Shown here in pieces: positions 38,070 to 48,205 of a stretch of 64,000 nucleotides of DNA. The DNA comes from Marinomonas flavescens (GTDB lineage: Bacteria; Pseudomonadota; Gammaproteobacteria; Pseudomonadales; Marinomonadaceae). The translations under genes and the position numbers were made by a program. Each line of letters opens with the position of its first letter. Position 1 is the first letter of the stretch. The notes beneath the pieces are model-generated. The model ran no database searches and was not told the origin of the DNA. It saw only the letters and a program-made list of their open reading frames with translations. The stretch spans positions 124,001-188,000 of the forward strand of contig NZ_SJSB01000007.1 in NCBI RefSeq assembly GCF_004352835.1, read 5' to 3'.

Positions 38070-38341
38070 TATAGATTTACAGGGACGCGAATTGTATAGC
38101 ATACAGAACAATAAATAAACGACTAGATCACATTGAGCGAGTATTCTTGCTGCTAAATGCATATATCTCAAGAAAAGCTTTTTAGCTTACCCGTTAGCCA
38201 ATTATTCTTCGACGCGATTTAATGTCAAAAGACGTAAACTAAAAAAAGCATTCGACTTAGCTTTTATCTTATCTTCTATAGCGTTAGAGTCTCTTGATAA
38301 AATAAATCATAAAAAAGTAACGCTCTAAATAAGGATGTTAT
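38070..38341. other. rpsF / EamA divergent intergenic region
   Basis: About 270 bases, AT-rich, with no supported gene. It should contain the divergent promoters of the ribosomal operon and the EamA gene. No strong hairpin stands out apart from the rpsF leader. Confidence 0.4.
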
Positions 38342-39244
38342 ATGCCCTCTTTTGCCTACCTATTGCTACCAGTACTTTTCTGGTCTGGTAATTATGTACT
38401 TGGACGAATGACTGTATCCGAGGGAATAGATCCTTATACCATTTCATTTTTACGCTGGAGCATTGCTTGCCTAATAATCCTCCCTTTAGCGTATAAAAAA
38501 ATATGGGCAGAACGGCACATAATTGCCAAAAACTGGCCTTTACTATTACTTTTTAGCTGGTTAGGCATTTGCAACTACAATCTATTTTTATACATAGGCT
38601 TAACCTCTACCAGCGTGACTAACGCAGTATTACTTAATGCTATTGTGCCCGTCATCATCCTCATCACAGCAAGAGTGCTGCTCGGGAACAAAACCAGCTG
38701 GGTGCAAAATACGGGGATATTTCTATCAACTATTGGGGCGATTGAAATTATCAGCCGCGGTAGCTTAGAAACACTGCTTCATTTGAAAATGTCGCAAGGT
38801 GATTTATGGATTATTGTCGCTGCGATTAGTTGGGCTGTGTATTCTGTCCTAATTGCAAAACGCCCGAAGGAAATGTCTCTTATCGGCTTTTTTACAACCA
38901 CCGCTTTAATTGGTACAGCCATTCAAGCACCGCTTTTTTTCCTCTTTGGAAGCACTCAAATCAGCGACTTATCAGCAACGAACTGGGGGACACTTTTGTA
39001 TATGGGGCTGTTTGCCTCTCTCGCCGCTTTTCTTTGTTGGAACTTAGGCATACAAAAACTAGGCGCGGCCACAGCAGGACAATTTATACACTTATTACCC
39101 GTGTTTAGTATTTCGCTTTCTGTATTATTCTTAGGCGAACACCTTTCTAGCTTTCACTATATTGGAATGCTATTAATTTTCTCAGGGATTTTTATCGCTA
39201 CATTACTGAATAAGAAACTGATGACATTAAAAGCGGCTAGATAG
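38342..39244 (+). CDS. EamA/DMT-family permease (first of two)
   Basis: A 300-residue inner-membrane protein with about ten helices in two EamA repeats. LLPVLFWSGNYVLGRMTVSEG starts the first and LWIIVAAISWAVYSVLIAK the second. LHLLP-like FIHLLPVFSISLSVLFLGEHLS near helix 9 is the conserved drug/metabolite-transporter block. Members export or import amino acids, nucleosides or metabolites; substrate is unknown. It is tail-to-tail with a second EamA gene, with three bases between the stops. Confidence 0.88.
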   Translation: MPSFAYLLLPVLFWSGNYVLGRMTVSEGIDPYTISFLRWSIACLIILPLAYKKIWAERHIIAKNWPLLLLFSWLGICNYNLFLYIGLTSTSVTNAVLLNAIVPVIILITARVLLGNKTSWVQNTGIFLSTIGAIEIISRGSLETLLHLKMSQGDLWIIVAAISWAVYSVLIAKRPKEMSLIGFFTTTALIGTAIQAPLFFLFGSTQISDLSATNWGTLLYMGLFASLAAFLCWNLGIQKLGAATAGQFIHLLPVFSISLSVLFLGEHLSSFHYIGMLLIFSGIFIATLLNKKLMTLKAAR

Positions 39245-39247
39245 TCA

Positions 39248-40126
39248 TCATTTATCGCGATTTCTTGCCATGCGGGTACTGATAATAATACTCAAAAAGA
39301 TCAATGAAATACCCGTATAGGCAAACGCATCTGGCACATGCCCCCAAACGACCCATCCCCAAAAACCACTAAAAACCACGCCAGCGTAGCTAACAGGAGA
39401 CACAATACTGGCTGGCGCGTAGGAGTACGCTTTTGTGTATAAAAACATGCCAAGGTATAAAGTCACACAGACAACCGCAACAAATGGCCAGCTCGCCATA
39501 GGCAGTAACAAGCTATCACCTTGCACTAATACAAGGAATAAAGACAAGAAAGCCGATATTAGAAAATACACTATCATGGTTTCTTGACCGCTCACTTGAT
39601 GGGACAACATACGAGTCGTCACCATAGAAAAAGCCAAGCCAATAGCCGATAGAAAACCCACTAAATACCAAGGATTTAGATGTGTTGGGGTTGGCTGAAT
39701 AATACAAGCAACGCCAATAAAACCAATTACAAGAGGGATCCATCTTGTTTTTGGAACCGCTACTCGATGCATAATAAATACCACGAGCGGAACACAGAGC
39801 GGCGCGCAATAGCGTAGTAATGTTGCTTCAACCAAGGGCACGTGATTCAACGCTAAATAATAAAATAAGAAACCAGTAAAGCCGCCCAAACTTCGTAAAA
39901 AGTGAATTTTCCATATTGATAAGGGGCGTCGTTGCCAACGCCCATGAAGCTGAGGATAAAGTACTATGACACAAAATAAGCTCTGCCAAAAAACCAGAAC
40001 AGGAACGGCAATCGTTTCCTGAACCTGCTTAGCTGCAAGTCCAGTAACCGACATAATAAAAGCATAGGCAACCGTTAATATGATCCCTTTTTTTAGCATT
40101 TGACGCTCATCAACTAATAAAGCCAC
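39248..40126 (-). CDS. EamA/DMT-family permease (second of two)
   Basis: A 292-residue membrane protein with about ten helices and two EamA repeats, including FLRSLGGFTGFLFYYLALNH and the later PASIVSPVSYAGVVFSGFWGW, as in the RarD/YdcZ-like S-adenosylmethionine or riboflavin exporters of the family; I do not assign a substrate. The start is a GTG at 40126, well supported by GGGAGGGG directly upstream. An ATG at 40099 is an alternative. It is convergent with the first EamA gene and not closely similar to it by eye. Confidence 0.87.
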   Translation of the reverse strand: MALLVDERQMLKKGIILTVAYAFIMSVTGLAAKQVQETIAVPVLVFWQSLFCVIVLYPQLHGRWQRRPLSIWKIHFLRSLGGFTGFLFYYLALNHVPLVEATLLRYCAPLCVPLVVFIMHRVAVPKTRWIPLVIGFIGVACIIQPTPTHLNPWYLVGFLSAIGLAFSMVTTRMLSHQVSGQETMIVYFLISAFLSLFLVLVQGDSLLLPMASWPFVAVVCVTLYLGMFLYTKAYSYAPASIVSPVSYAGVVFSGFWGWVVWGHVPDAFAYTGISLIFLSIIISTRMARNRDK

Positions 40127-40178
40127 GCATCCCCTCCCTTTAGCTTATCAAGCAAAAATCAGTGTGTTTTGTAAACCA

Positions 40179-40892
40179 CTAATGCTCTTTTGTCGAGGAG
40201 TTAAACAACCCTAGATAATTCGAAAAAGCATCTGGAAGAGATTTAGAAGCAAGAACATCGGCCGATTCGTGAGCAACAACACGGCCGCCTGCAATCAACA
40301 TAACACGCCCACCCACCAGCAAGGCTTCACTTGGCATATGAGACACCAACACGGTAGTCAGCTGAAACTGCTCGGTAACATTATGCACCAGCGCTAACAT
40401 CTCTTCTCGTAACATTGGATCGAGCGCACTAAATGGCTCATCCAATAATAAAATCGGTTTATTGCGCACTAACACTCTTGCTATTGCCACCCGCTGAGCC
40501 TGCCCACCGGACAAGGCTTGTGGTATTTGATCTCGTTTGTTAATTAGCTGAGTTTGCTCTAGTGCCCAACTTACCTTCTCTTGCTGCTGATCCGTTAACT
40601 TCAATGAAGGCTCAAGGCCTATAGCAACATTCTGCCAAACGGTTAACTGAGGAAAAAGGTTATCACTTTGAAACAAAGTAGTAACAGGCCTTTCATAAGG
40701 CGCAAGACTGGAAAAATCTTCACCCAAATAAGAAAGCGTTCCACGTCCGTTTAAGTAACCTCCAACCAGTTGAAGTAAAGTACTTTTACCTTCTCCACTA
40801 GCGCCCAATAGCGTCGTCATTCCTGGCTCGATTGATACCTGATAATCGGCTCGGAAGTTTTCCCAATTGTACTGGAGATTAATCTCTAACAC
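40179..40892 (-). CDS. thiQ: Thiamine ABC transporter ATPase ThiQ
   Basis: The ATPase of the thiamine/TPP importer, 237 residues. Walker A is GASGEGKSTLLQL, the signature LSGGQAQRVAIARVL, and Walker B ILLLDEPFSALDP. It overlaps thiP by 14 nt and is the last gene of the thiBPQ operon behind the TPP riboswitch. Family membership alone would allow other substrates; the riboswitch fixes thiamine. Confidence 0.94.
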   Translation of the reverse strand: MLEINLQYNWENFRADYQVSIEPGMTTLLGASGEGKSTLLQLVGGYLNGRGTLSYLGEDFSSLAPYERPVTTLFQSDNLFPQLTVWQNVAIGLEPSLKLTDQQQEKVSWALEQTQLINKRDQIPQALSGGQAQRVAIARVLVRNKPILLLDEPFSALDPMLREEMLALVHNVTEQFQLTTVLVSHMPSEALLVGGRVMLIAGGRVVAHESADVLASKSLPDAFSNYLGLFNSSTKEH

Positions 40893-42483
40893 CTGATCTT
40901 CCTCCGATGAGTCGCGTTGATAGATAAAATAAAATAAGACATAAAGAGATTAGTATTACGGCAATACACGCCCCCTCTTCTAAGCGGTACGATCCAACCA
41001 ATTGGAAAAGATATAACGGTAAGGACACTAATCCCTGACTACCAAACAACGCAATAACGCCCATGTCTCCTAATGAGAGTAACAGCGCATAACCAACAGC
41101 CTGAGCAACACTTTTACGGATCAGAGGCCACTCAATTTTAAAACGACACCAGCCATAAACACCTAAACTCAAATACACATTACGAAAACGTTTTTCTTGC
41201 TGATACACTACCGGCATCAATACTCTCAGTACGAAGGGTAACGCCATTACCGCATTGACCCAGACAACGACCCAATAACTGGATTGCAAACTAAAGCCAA
41301 ACTCACGAAGCCATAGAAATAGCCCTGTCGCCAACACCAGTCCCGGCACCATAAGAATCATATTTCCTAGATGCTCTAATTTACTTGGTAGGAACGACCA
41401 CCAACCTTGGTCCATCGCCTTACGAGCAAGGCCACCAAAGCAGCCAGCAAGCAACAAACTTAACAGTGCTGCAGGTATCGCAATTTTTAAAGAAACCCAG
41501 ACAGCATGCCATGTCGCCCTTGATAGCAGTGTAGGTAAAAATTTATCTGAAAATATAGGGTCAAAAATAGCCAAAAACGGTGGCAAGACTAATAACAAAG
41601 CAATAATCATGATGAACATATCAAAGCCGCGCGCCACCCTACTGTCTCGTACGGAATAAGATTGCACTTTCAACAAGCTGGCATCTTGTTGATTTTTAGG
41701 CACCACTTTATAAATAACCATTGCAACTACCGTACAAATGGCCACTTGAAGTAGTGATAAAAAGCTGGCTTTATCTAAATCGAAATCAAAGCGTAACGCC
41801 TGATAAATTGCTACTTCCAAGGTGCTCGATTTAGGTCCACCTCCCAAACTCAACACAACAGAAAAGCTTGAAAAACACAGCATAAACACCAGAACAAAAG
41901 CACCTGGTAGAACTTTTTTGATATAAGGCCATTCAATAAGCGAAAACGATGTTCCTCTTGAAAATCCTAATTGAGAAGCGAGCCGCCATTGCCCAGAAGG
42001 CACAAGACTGTACCCCTGGAGTAACAGCCGTACTGCCAACGGCATGTTAAAAAACACATGCGCCAACAAAATACCTAGTAACCCATAAAGAGGAACATTG
42101 ATCCCTAACCCTGTCGCTAACCAACCAGATCGACCATAGACCACAACAATACCTAAAATGGCAACAATCGTTGGCACCACCATAGACACAGCAAATAACT
42201 GTAGCAGTAAATTTTTACCTTTAAATTTTCGATGACTCAAACAAGAAGCAACCGGAATCGCAATAAGCAAACTAAGTACACTACTTAATAACGCTTGCCA
42301 TAATGAAAATCGAATAATTCGCCACAAATACGCATTTTGTAAATATCCCCACCACTGTGAGATATCCATATGATGCAATAGAGCCGCCAAACTGGCGGCT
42401 CCAATAAATACAAAGAGTAAAACACCGATTAATGCAGGTAACAGCCGCATAAAAAGACGAACAGATGAACGACATTGCCCCAT
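40879..42483 (-). CDS. thiP: Thiamine ABC transporter permease ThiP
   Basis: The fused double permease of the thiamine importer, 534 residues with about twelve helices in two homologous halves. Each half has a binding-protein-dependent transport block: QLGFSRGTSFSLIEWPYIKK in the first and SLGVYGWCRFKIEWPLIRK in the second. It abuts thiB (one-base overlap) and overlaps thiQ. ThiP is commonly about 530 residues, so the gene is complete. Confidence 0.94.
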   Translation of the reverse strand: MGQCRSSVRLFMRLLPALIGVLLFVFIGAASLAALLHHMDISQWWGYLQNAYLWRIIRFSLWQALLSSVLSLLIAIPVASCLSHRKFKGKNLLLQLFAVSMVVPTIVAILGIVVVYGRSGWLATGLGINVPLYGLLGILLAHVFFNMPLAVRLLLQGYSLVPSGQWRLASQLGFSRGTSFSLIEWPYIKKVLPGAFVLVFMLCFSSFSVVLSLGGGPKSSTLEVAIYQALRFDFDLDKASFLSLLQVAICTVVAMVIYKVVPKNQQDASLLKVQSYSVRDSRVARGFDMFIMIIALLLVLPPFLAIFDPIFSDKFLPTLLSRATWHAVWVSLKIAIPAALLSLLLAGCFGGLARKAMDQGWWSFLPSKLEHLGNMILMVPGLVLATGLFLWLREFGFSLQSSYWVVVWVNAVMALPFVLRVLMPVVYQQEKRFRNVYLSLGVYGWCRFKIEWPLIRKSVAQAVGYALLLSLGDMGVIALFGSQGLVSLPLYLFQLVGSYRLEEGACIAVILISLCLILFYLSTRLIGGRSGVRD

Positions 42484-43484
42484 TAGCGTGTCGTTGCTTC
42501 AAGCCATTCATTTATCCAAGCTTGACGATGCTTAGCAACCTCATCAGCTGACAGTGTTAGCACCTTCACTGGTTTAGGCAAAGTACTGAAAACCGCTGGC
42601 AATGGCTTGGCCTGCTTAACAACAGGGAACATCCAGTTCCCCGTCGCAATAGTAGACTGAAAACCTGGCGTTAGAATAAACTGCATAAATTTCTTAGCCA
42701 AAGCAGGATGTGGCGCATTTTTTAACATCGCTGCCACTTCTACTTGTGGATAAAACCCTTCACTCGCGGAGGCCGCTTTATATTGTGTTTTGCCTTCTTC
42801 AATCACATGGTAAGCAGGTGAAGTTGTATAACTTAATACCACATCCGACTCGCCTTTTAAGAAAAGACCATACGCGTCAGACCAGCTTTTTGTCACTGTT
42901 ACCGTGTGCTTTGCTAGCGTGGCCCATGCGTCAGCCGCTTTATCGCCATAAACCGCTTTAATCCAAAGCAACAAACCTAACCCAGGCGTACTGGTTCTCG
43001 GATCTTGATAAATAACTCGTAGATTTTGATTTTCAACAATAGATTTCAGGCTGGTCGGCGGTGTTTTTAGCTTGTTTGCATTATAGATAAAGGCAAAATA
43101 ACCTTGGTCAAATGGCACAAAAATAGGACTCGTCCAAGTATTAGGAGTAACAACATGGCTCGTATTAACACCAGAATCCGCTAACAACCCCGTCTTTTCT
43201 GCTTTTTTCATTAGGTTAAGATCGAGGCCTAGCACAACGTCTGCCGCTGAATTTTTACCTTCAAGCTGCACTCGTGATAAAAGGCCAACAGAAGAATCGA
43301 CGGTGACAAACTTCAATTCACAACCACACTCTTTTTCAAAGTTGGCTTTAATTTTTGGCCCAGGCCCCCAATCAGAAGCAAAGGAATCATAGGTATAAAC
43401 ATTTAAGGTTTCGGCAAAAGAAGCGCTCGAGAAAGACAATAATACCCCCGTGATGGCGCCAGCGCTTAGTAAAAATTTATTCAT
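42483..43484 (-). CDS. thiB: Thiamine-binding periplasmic protein ThiB
   Basis: The binding protein of the thiamine importer, 333 residues. A signal peptide ends SASFA before ETLNVYTYDSFAS, and VYTYDSF with the downstream DPRTSTPGLGLLLW is characteristic of ThiB. AGGAG lies before the ATG, inside a small hairpin downstream of the TPP aptamer. It heads the thiBPQ operon and should be repressed by thiamine pyrophosphate. Confidence 0.95.
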   Translation of the reverse strand: MNKFLLSAGAITGVLLSFSSASFAETLNVYTYDSFASDWGPGPKIKANFEKECGCELKFVTVDSSVGLLSRVQLEGKNSAADVVLGLDLNLMKKAEKTGLLADSGVNTSHVVTPNTWTSPIFVPFDQGYFAFIYNANKLKTPPTSLKSIVENQNLRVIYQDPRTSTPGLGLLLWIKAVYGDKAADAWATLAKHTVTVTKSWSDAYGLFLKGESDVVLSYTTSPAYHVIEEGKTQYKAASASEGFYPQVEVAAMLKNAPHPALAKKFMQFILTPGFQSTIATGNWMFPVVKQAKPLPAVFSTLPKPVKVLTLSADEVAKHRQAWINEWLEATTR

Positions 43485-43489
43485 TGTGT

Positions 43490-43640
43490 CGCTCCTAAAA
43501 GTGAGCGGCGTACAGGGGAAATGGCAAGAAGGGCTTGCTATCTCGATTCCTACGCCAGCATGATCTGGATCAGGTTCAATGGGTTAGCGTATCCGCTTCT
43601 CAGTGATGGCTAAAATTCAACCAAAACACCCCATGAGATA
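43490..43640 (-). promoter_or_regulatory. TPP riboswitch (THI element) with a ribosome-binding-site hairpin
   Basis: On the - strand the aptamer shows CTGAGA, then ACCC-ATTGAACCTGAT and ATGCTGGCGTAGG, the conserved THI core, between TATCTC-type ends that close the P1 helix (GAGATA 43635-43640 and TATCTC 43539-43544). Downstream, CGCTC and GAGCG (43490-43507) form a hairpin that contains the thiB AGGAG. This points to translational control: ligand binding frees that hairpin to hide the site. Confidence 0.93.
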
Positions 43641-43666
43641 ATTGTGTTGCTATTGTAATCAGTCGT

Positions 43667-44893
43667 CTAGCGGAAGTCTATTTCAGATAAAACTCGCGTC
43701 ACTGCACCTTGATTTTGCTGAGCAAACCGCAAGGCTGCTTGCCCAAGACGATGACACTGACTGTGCTTTCCTGCCAATGAGATCACCACTTCTTGTAGCT
43801 GTTCTGCGTTTTGACAGCGAATAGCACCACGATGCTGGATAAGCTGCTCGGTAATATCTGCAAAGTTAAAGGTAAAAGGCCCAACCAGTGTAGCTCGAGC
43901 TAACAAAGCAGGTTCAATAGGATTATGACCACCCCGCTTAATAAGACTACCACCGACAAAAGCCAAATCAGCTGCTTGATAATACTGCATCAGCTCACCC
44001 ATAGAGTCTCCGATAACCACATTCAACCCGGCCCAGTTTGCAGGTTCGATCTCGCTGCGCAACGCGACATGATCAAAATATTCGCAAGCCAGTTCATACA
44101 CGCTCTGAAAGCGCTCAGGATGTCGAGGAACCAAAATCAGTAAGGCGTCAGGGTATTTTTCCACTAACGCTTGATGGATTTTTAGCAAAGGTTCATCTTC
44201 GCCGTTATGCGTACTACCCGCAGTCCAGACAAACGAACTCGACATTTGCCGATGCCAGTTTTGCTCTGCAACCGAGGCCGGCACACTTAGGTCAAACTTA
44301 ATACTGCCGGTAACCAACACATTGTTAGCCCCCAATGCGCTGAAGCGGTCGGCATCTGCCTGAGCATGTGCCAAGAAACTCGTTGGTAATGCCATCAATC
44401 GCTTCGACAAACGGGGAAAGCGCTGGTATTGCTTAAAAGAACGCTCGCTTAAGCGGGCATTAACAATATTGATACGCAGCCCTTTGCGTTTTGCTTGTTG
44501 CAGAAGATTAGGCCAAAGCTCTGTTTCTACAATCAGTAGATGACTACAATCAAGCTGCTTTAGAGCACGTTTTACAGAACATCGCCAATCCATAGGCAAA
44601 TAACGATGGATAACAAAAGGAAATGTCTTTTCAACTTGCTCAGCACCTGTCGGTGTCATCGTTGTAATAAGCATTGATCGCTCAGGGTATTTCTCTACCC
44701 ATTGAGCTACCAAAGGACGCACTGCCAGCACCTCTCCCACTGACGAACAATGAATCCAAATATCTGCTTTAACTGGCTGCCAAAAACCAAAAGCTTCCCG
44801 AGCTCGATACGCAGGATAGGTTTTTCTAAACCGTCGAATTTTAACCAGTATAAGCGGGGTTAATACCAACAACAAAAGACGATAAAGCCACAT
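43667..44893 (-). CDS. waaA: Kdo transferase WaaA (KdtA)
   Basis: WaaA adds 3-deoxy-D-manno-octulosonic acid residues to lipid IVA at the inner face of the membrane. The 408-residue GT30 enzyme has a short N-terminal membrane anchor, IWIHCSSVGEVLAVRPLV, TMTPTGAEQ, ELWPNLL, and the C-terminal FVGGSLIKRGGHNPIEPAL, which is diagnostic. It is slightly shorter than the usual 420 residues. It is the third gene of hldE-msbA-waaA, with two bases between it and msbA. Confidence 0.95.
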   Translation of the reverse strand: MWLYRLLLLVLTPLILVKIRRFRKTYPAYRAREAFGFWQPVKADIWIHCSSVGEVLAVRPLVAQWVEKYPERSMLITTMTPTGAEQVEKTFPFVIHRYLPMDWRCSVKRALKQLDCSHLLIVETELWPNLLQQAKRKGLRINIVNARLSERSFKQYQRFPRLSKRLMALPTSFLAHAQADADRFSALGANNVLVTGSIKFDLSVPASVAEQNWHRQMSSSFVWTAGSTHNGEDEPLLKIHQALVEKYPDALLILVPRHPERFQSVYELACEYFDHVALRSEIEPANWAGLNVVIGDSMGELMQYYQAADLAFVGGSLIKRGGHNPIEPALLARATLVGPFTFNFADITEQLIQHRGAIRCQNAEQLQEVVISLAGKHSQCHRLGQAALRFAQQNQGAVTRVLSEIDFR

Positions 44894-44895
44894 CG

Positions 44896-46680
44896 TTATT
44901 CAGCAACATCGCTAAATTGTTGGTTATGGAGCTTGGCATAAGCGCCATTAAGAGCCAATAATTCACGATGAGAGCCTTGTTCAACTATTTCTCCATGATC
45001 CACAACCGCAATGATATCAGCGTTTTCAATAGTAGAAAGTCGATGAGCAATCGCAATGGTAGTTCGATTTTCCATCAGTTTGTCCAACGCTTGCTGAATA
45101 GCCCGTTCGGACTCAGTATCTAGCGCAGACGTTGCTTCATCTAAGATAAGAATAGGAGAGTTTTTTAGGATGGCCCTAGCAATCGCAAGTCGCTGACGTT
45201 GTCCACCAGAAAGCAATACTCCATTCTCGCCAACCAATGTGTCTAAACCTAGCTCTAGTTCTTGAATAAAGTCCCAAGCATTGGCCGCTTTTGCCGCCTC
45301 TACAACCTCTTCTCTGGACACATCTCTCAAGCCACCATAAGCAATATTGTCCTGAATCGTTCCATTAAAAAGAACCACCTGTTGATTCACTAGAGCAATA
45401 TTTTTACGGAGGTCACGCAAGGTGTAGTCATTAATATTTTCATTATCTATAAACAGACAGCCATCATCCACATCGTAGAAGCGCGGAATCAAATTAGCTA
45501 AGGTCGATTTACCACTACCGGAACGCCCTACCAATGCCAATTTTTTGCCAGCCGGCAGAGTCAAGGTTACGTCGCTTAGTGCATTTTTTTCCATTTTTGG
45601 ATAACGGAAGGTTAACCCTTTCCAGCTAATATCGCCCTTCAAGCGATCTGCTGTTTTGCTACCAGTGTCTTTTTCGCTGTCTAGATCCAAAAATGCAAAA
45701 ATACTTTGCGCTGCGGCTATCCCTTTTTGCAAAATACTATTTACAGACGTTAACTGTCTCATAGGTTTGCTCAACATACCTGCAGCACCGATGAAGGCAA
45801 CAAAATCACCGGCAGACATACTTGCTGAAATAGCAGGATCTAATGCTAACCAAATTAACAATGCCAAAGACAAGGCAATAATAAACTGAATAATAGGCAC
45901 GTTCAGCGCCTTGGTTAATTCCATTTTTAATTGTGAATGACGATTTTCTTGAGCCGTCTTATGAAAGCGTTTAGTTTCATATTCATTGCCGCCAAAGATC
46001 TTAATGACTTCGTGCCCTTTAATCGCCTCAGAGGCAACATCTGTCACGCTTCCCATGGCATTTTGTATTTTCAAACTTAGCTTACGAAAGCGCTTTGAAG
46101 CGTAGCGAACAACAAGCCCAATAAAGGGAATGACAAAAAGAAATAATAGAGAAAGACGCCAGTTAATAAAGAGCATATACCCTAGTAGACCAATAACACT
46201 TAACCCTTCTCGCAAAATAACCTGAACGGCTTGGGTGACTGAATCCACAACTTGCTCTGTGTCATACGTTAATTTGGCCAGTAAACGACCACTTGGCATA
46301 CTATTAAAGTAACTCGATGGTAAGGTTACCATTTTATTAAACATGCTAGTTCGAAGGTCAAAAACGACATTGTTAGCCACTTTTGCCATGCAATAACTGC
46401 CGAGAAAAGTACCAATACCGCGAATGAAAAATACGCCTAAAATAGCCAATGGGATCAAAGATCGCCCTTCAACTACTTTATCATTAGAAACAACATCCAC
46501 TATATGTTTAAGCAAAGCGGCCAAAGCTGGTTGCATAGAAGAATATAAAATATACCCAAACACACTTAAGATAAAATACCCCAGTGATGGCTTAACATAG
46601 CCTAATAACCTGAAATACAGTGACATTCCAGTTACGGTTTCTTGTTGTTTTTTCACATTCAATGTCGCTTCGTCTTGCAT
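44896..46680 (-). CDS. msbA: Lipid A export ABC transporter MsbA
   Basis: MsbA flips lipid A-core across the inner membrane. The 594-residue half-transporter has a six-helix exporter domain (about residues 15-330) and an ATPase domain with Walker A GRSGSGKSTLANLIPRFYD, signature LSGGQRQRLAIARAIL, Walker B ILILDEATSALD and the switch histidine in IAIAHRLSTI. It starts one base after the hldE stop, so the pair is tightly coupled. Confidence 0.95.
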   Translation of the reverse strand: MQDEATLNVKKQQETVTGMSLYFRLLGYVKPSLGYFILSVFGYILYSSMQPALAALLKHIVDVVSNDKVVEGRSLIPLAILGVFFIRGIGTFLGSYCMAKVANNVVFDLRTSMFNKMVTLPSSYFNSMPSGRLLAKLTYDTEQVVDSVTQAVQVILREGLSVIGLLGYMLFINWRLSLLFLFVIPFIGLVVRYASKRFRKLSLKIQNAMGSVTDVASEAIKGHEVIKIFGGNEYETKRFHKTAQENRHSQLKMELTKALNVPIIQFIIALSLALLIWLALDPAISASMSAGDFVAFIGAAGMLSKPMRQLTSVNSILQKGIAAAQSIFAFLDLDSEKDTGSKTADRLKGDISWKGLTFRYPKMEKNALSDVTLTLPAGKKLALVGRSGSGKSTLANLIPRFYDVDDGCLFIDNENINDYTLRDLRKNIALVNQQVVLFNGTIQDNIAYGGLRDVSREEVVEAAKAANAWDFIQELELGLDTLVGENGVLLSGGQRQRLAIARAILKNSPILILDEATSALDTESERAIQQALDKLMENRTTIAIAHRLSTIENADIIAVVDHGEIVEQGSHRELLALNGAYAKLHNQQFSDVAE

Positions 46681-48114
46681 TTACAAATTTGCCTTTTCAA
46701 TAATGGAGGTTGTGGAATAACCATCAACAAAGGTCAATACTTTTACTTCACCACCATGGGACAACACGTGTTCAGCGCCAACAATACTTTCTATGGTGTA
46801 ATCGCCGCCTTTTACTAAAACATTCGGACTGAGTGCTTCGATTATTTCTTTCGGTGTATCTTCATCGAACCAGGTCACCCAATCGATCGCCCCGATTCCT
46901 TCTAACACAGCCATACGATGCTCTAAATTATTAATCGGTCGTTTCTCACCCTTAAGCCGTTTTACAGACGCATCGGTATTAACCGCAACGATTAATCTAT
47001 CGCCCAAGGCTTTGGCCTGTTTCATATACGCGACATGACCAGGATGAAGAATATCAAAACAACCATTGGTGAAAACCACTTTTTCGCCGCTCACCTGAGC
47101 TAATTTGATTTGTTCCAGTACATCGACAGGTGATAACACACCGAAATTAGTCGTACGGTTGCGCTGATACATGATGGAATCAAGTTGCGCTGCATTGATA
47201 GACGCGGTTCCTAGTTTACCTACCACGTAACCTGCGGCTTGGTTTGCGTATTCTACCGCATCAATAAAGCGCTTACTGGTCACATAGACAGCGGTTAACA
47301 CGGCGACAACCGTATCACCAGCACCAGTCACATCGAACACTTCTTTAGCGGCGGTCGCTAGAGAGAATGGCGGTTTGTCATCGCTCAGCAGTATTAAGCC
47401 ATCTTCGCCACGAGTGACGAGTAACGCCTCCCAACCAAATTGTTCACGAAGTGTTTTGGCTTTTTCTTCCAACTCTTTTACTGAGCTGCATTTGCCAACA
47501 ATATTTTCAAACTCAAGTAAATTAGGTTTAACTAAAGTCGCCCCTTTATAGATAGAAAAGTCGTCGCCTTTCGGATCAATAAAACTTGGCACATTAACAG
47601 TATTCGACAGCTGAATCAGCGTTTGCACATCGGCTAAGCAACCTTTCGCGTAATCCGAGTAGATAACGGCATCCATATTGGGCAGGCAGTCTTTTACCAT
47701 GGTAGCTACAGCATCATTTTGGGATAGACTGTCTTCTCGTTCTTCAAAGTCCAAACGAATCAACTGCTGATGACGACTCATCACGCGCAATTTTGTAATC
47801 GTAGGCAATGTCTCAGAATAAACAAACTGGCAGCGGACACCTTCTGCTTCTAAACAGCGGGTCAATACTTCTGCGTTTTCGTCTTTTCCGACAACACCAA
47901 CCAAGGTAACAGCCACGCCAAGTTTAGCGAGTCCAAGAGCGACGTTCGCCGCACCACCAGGTCGATCTTCAATAGTAGAGACCTTTACTACTTGCACTGG
48001 GGCTTCGGGCGAAATACGAGATGTGCCACCATGCCAGTAGCGATCTAACATCACATCACCCACAACGAGGATGTGTTTATCCTTAAAATTCAAATATGAA
48101 GAGTTCATAGTCAC
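46681..48114 (-). CDS. hldE: Bifunctional heptose kinase/adenylyltransferase HldE
   Basis: HldE makes ADP-D-glycero-D-manno-heptose: its N-terminal ribokinase-like domain phosphorylates heptose-7-phosphate at C1 and the C-terminal domain adds AMP. The 477 residues show VVGDVMLDRYWHGGTSRISPEA, GGAANVALGLA and VTGAGDTVVAVL (kinase), then VVFTNGCFDILHPGHVAYMKQA and the later KGGDY region (nucleotidyltransferase). Both domains are complete. It leads the operon hldE-msbA-waaA, and the epimerase gene hldD is on the opposite strand nearby. Confidence 0.96.
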   Translation of the reverse strand: MTMNSSYLNFKDKHILVVGDVMLDRYWHGGTSRISPEAPVQVVKVSTIEDRPGGAANVALGLAKLGVAVTLVGVVGKDENAEVLTRCLEAEGVRCQFVYSETLPTITKLRVMSRHQQLIRLDFEEREDSLSQNDAVATMVKDCLPNMDAVIYSDYAKGCLADVQTLIQLSNTVNVPSFIDPKGDDFSIYKGATLVKPNLLEFENIVGKCSSVKELEEKAKTLREQFGWEALLVTRGEDGLILLSDDKPPFSLATAAKEVFDVTGAGDTVVAVLTAVYVTSKRFIDAVEYANQAAGYVVGKLGTASINAAQLDSIMYQRNRTTNFGVLSPVDVLEQIKLAQVSGEKVVFTNGCFDILHPGHVAYMKQAKALGDRLIVAVNTDASVKRLKGEKRPINNLEHRMAVLEGIGAIDWVTWFDEDTPKEIIEALSPNVLVKGGDYTIESIVGAEHVLSHGGEVKVLTFVDGYSTTSIIEKANL

Positions 48115-48205
48115 ATAATAATCGATTTTTGAGAGCGCTCATCTTATCATACTCACTCAATAAGTTGGACACACCGACATCACAAGTAATAAGGCTAATT
48201 TACTC

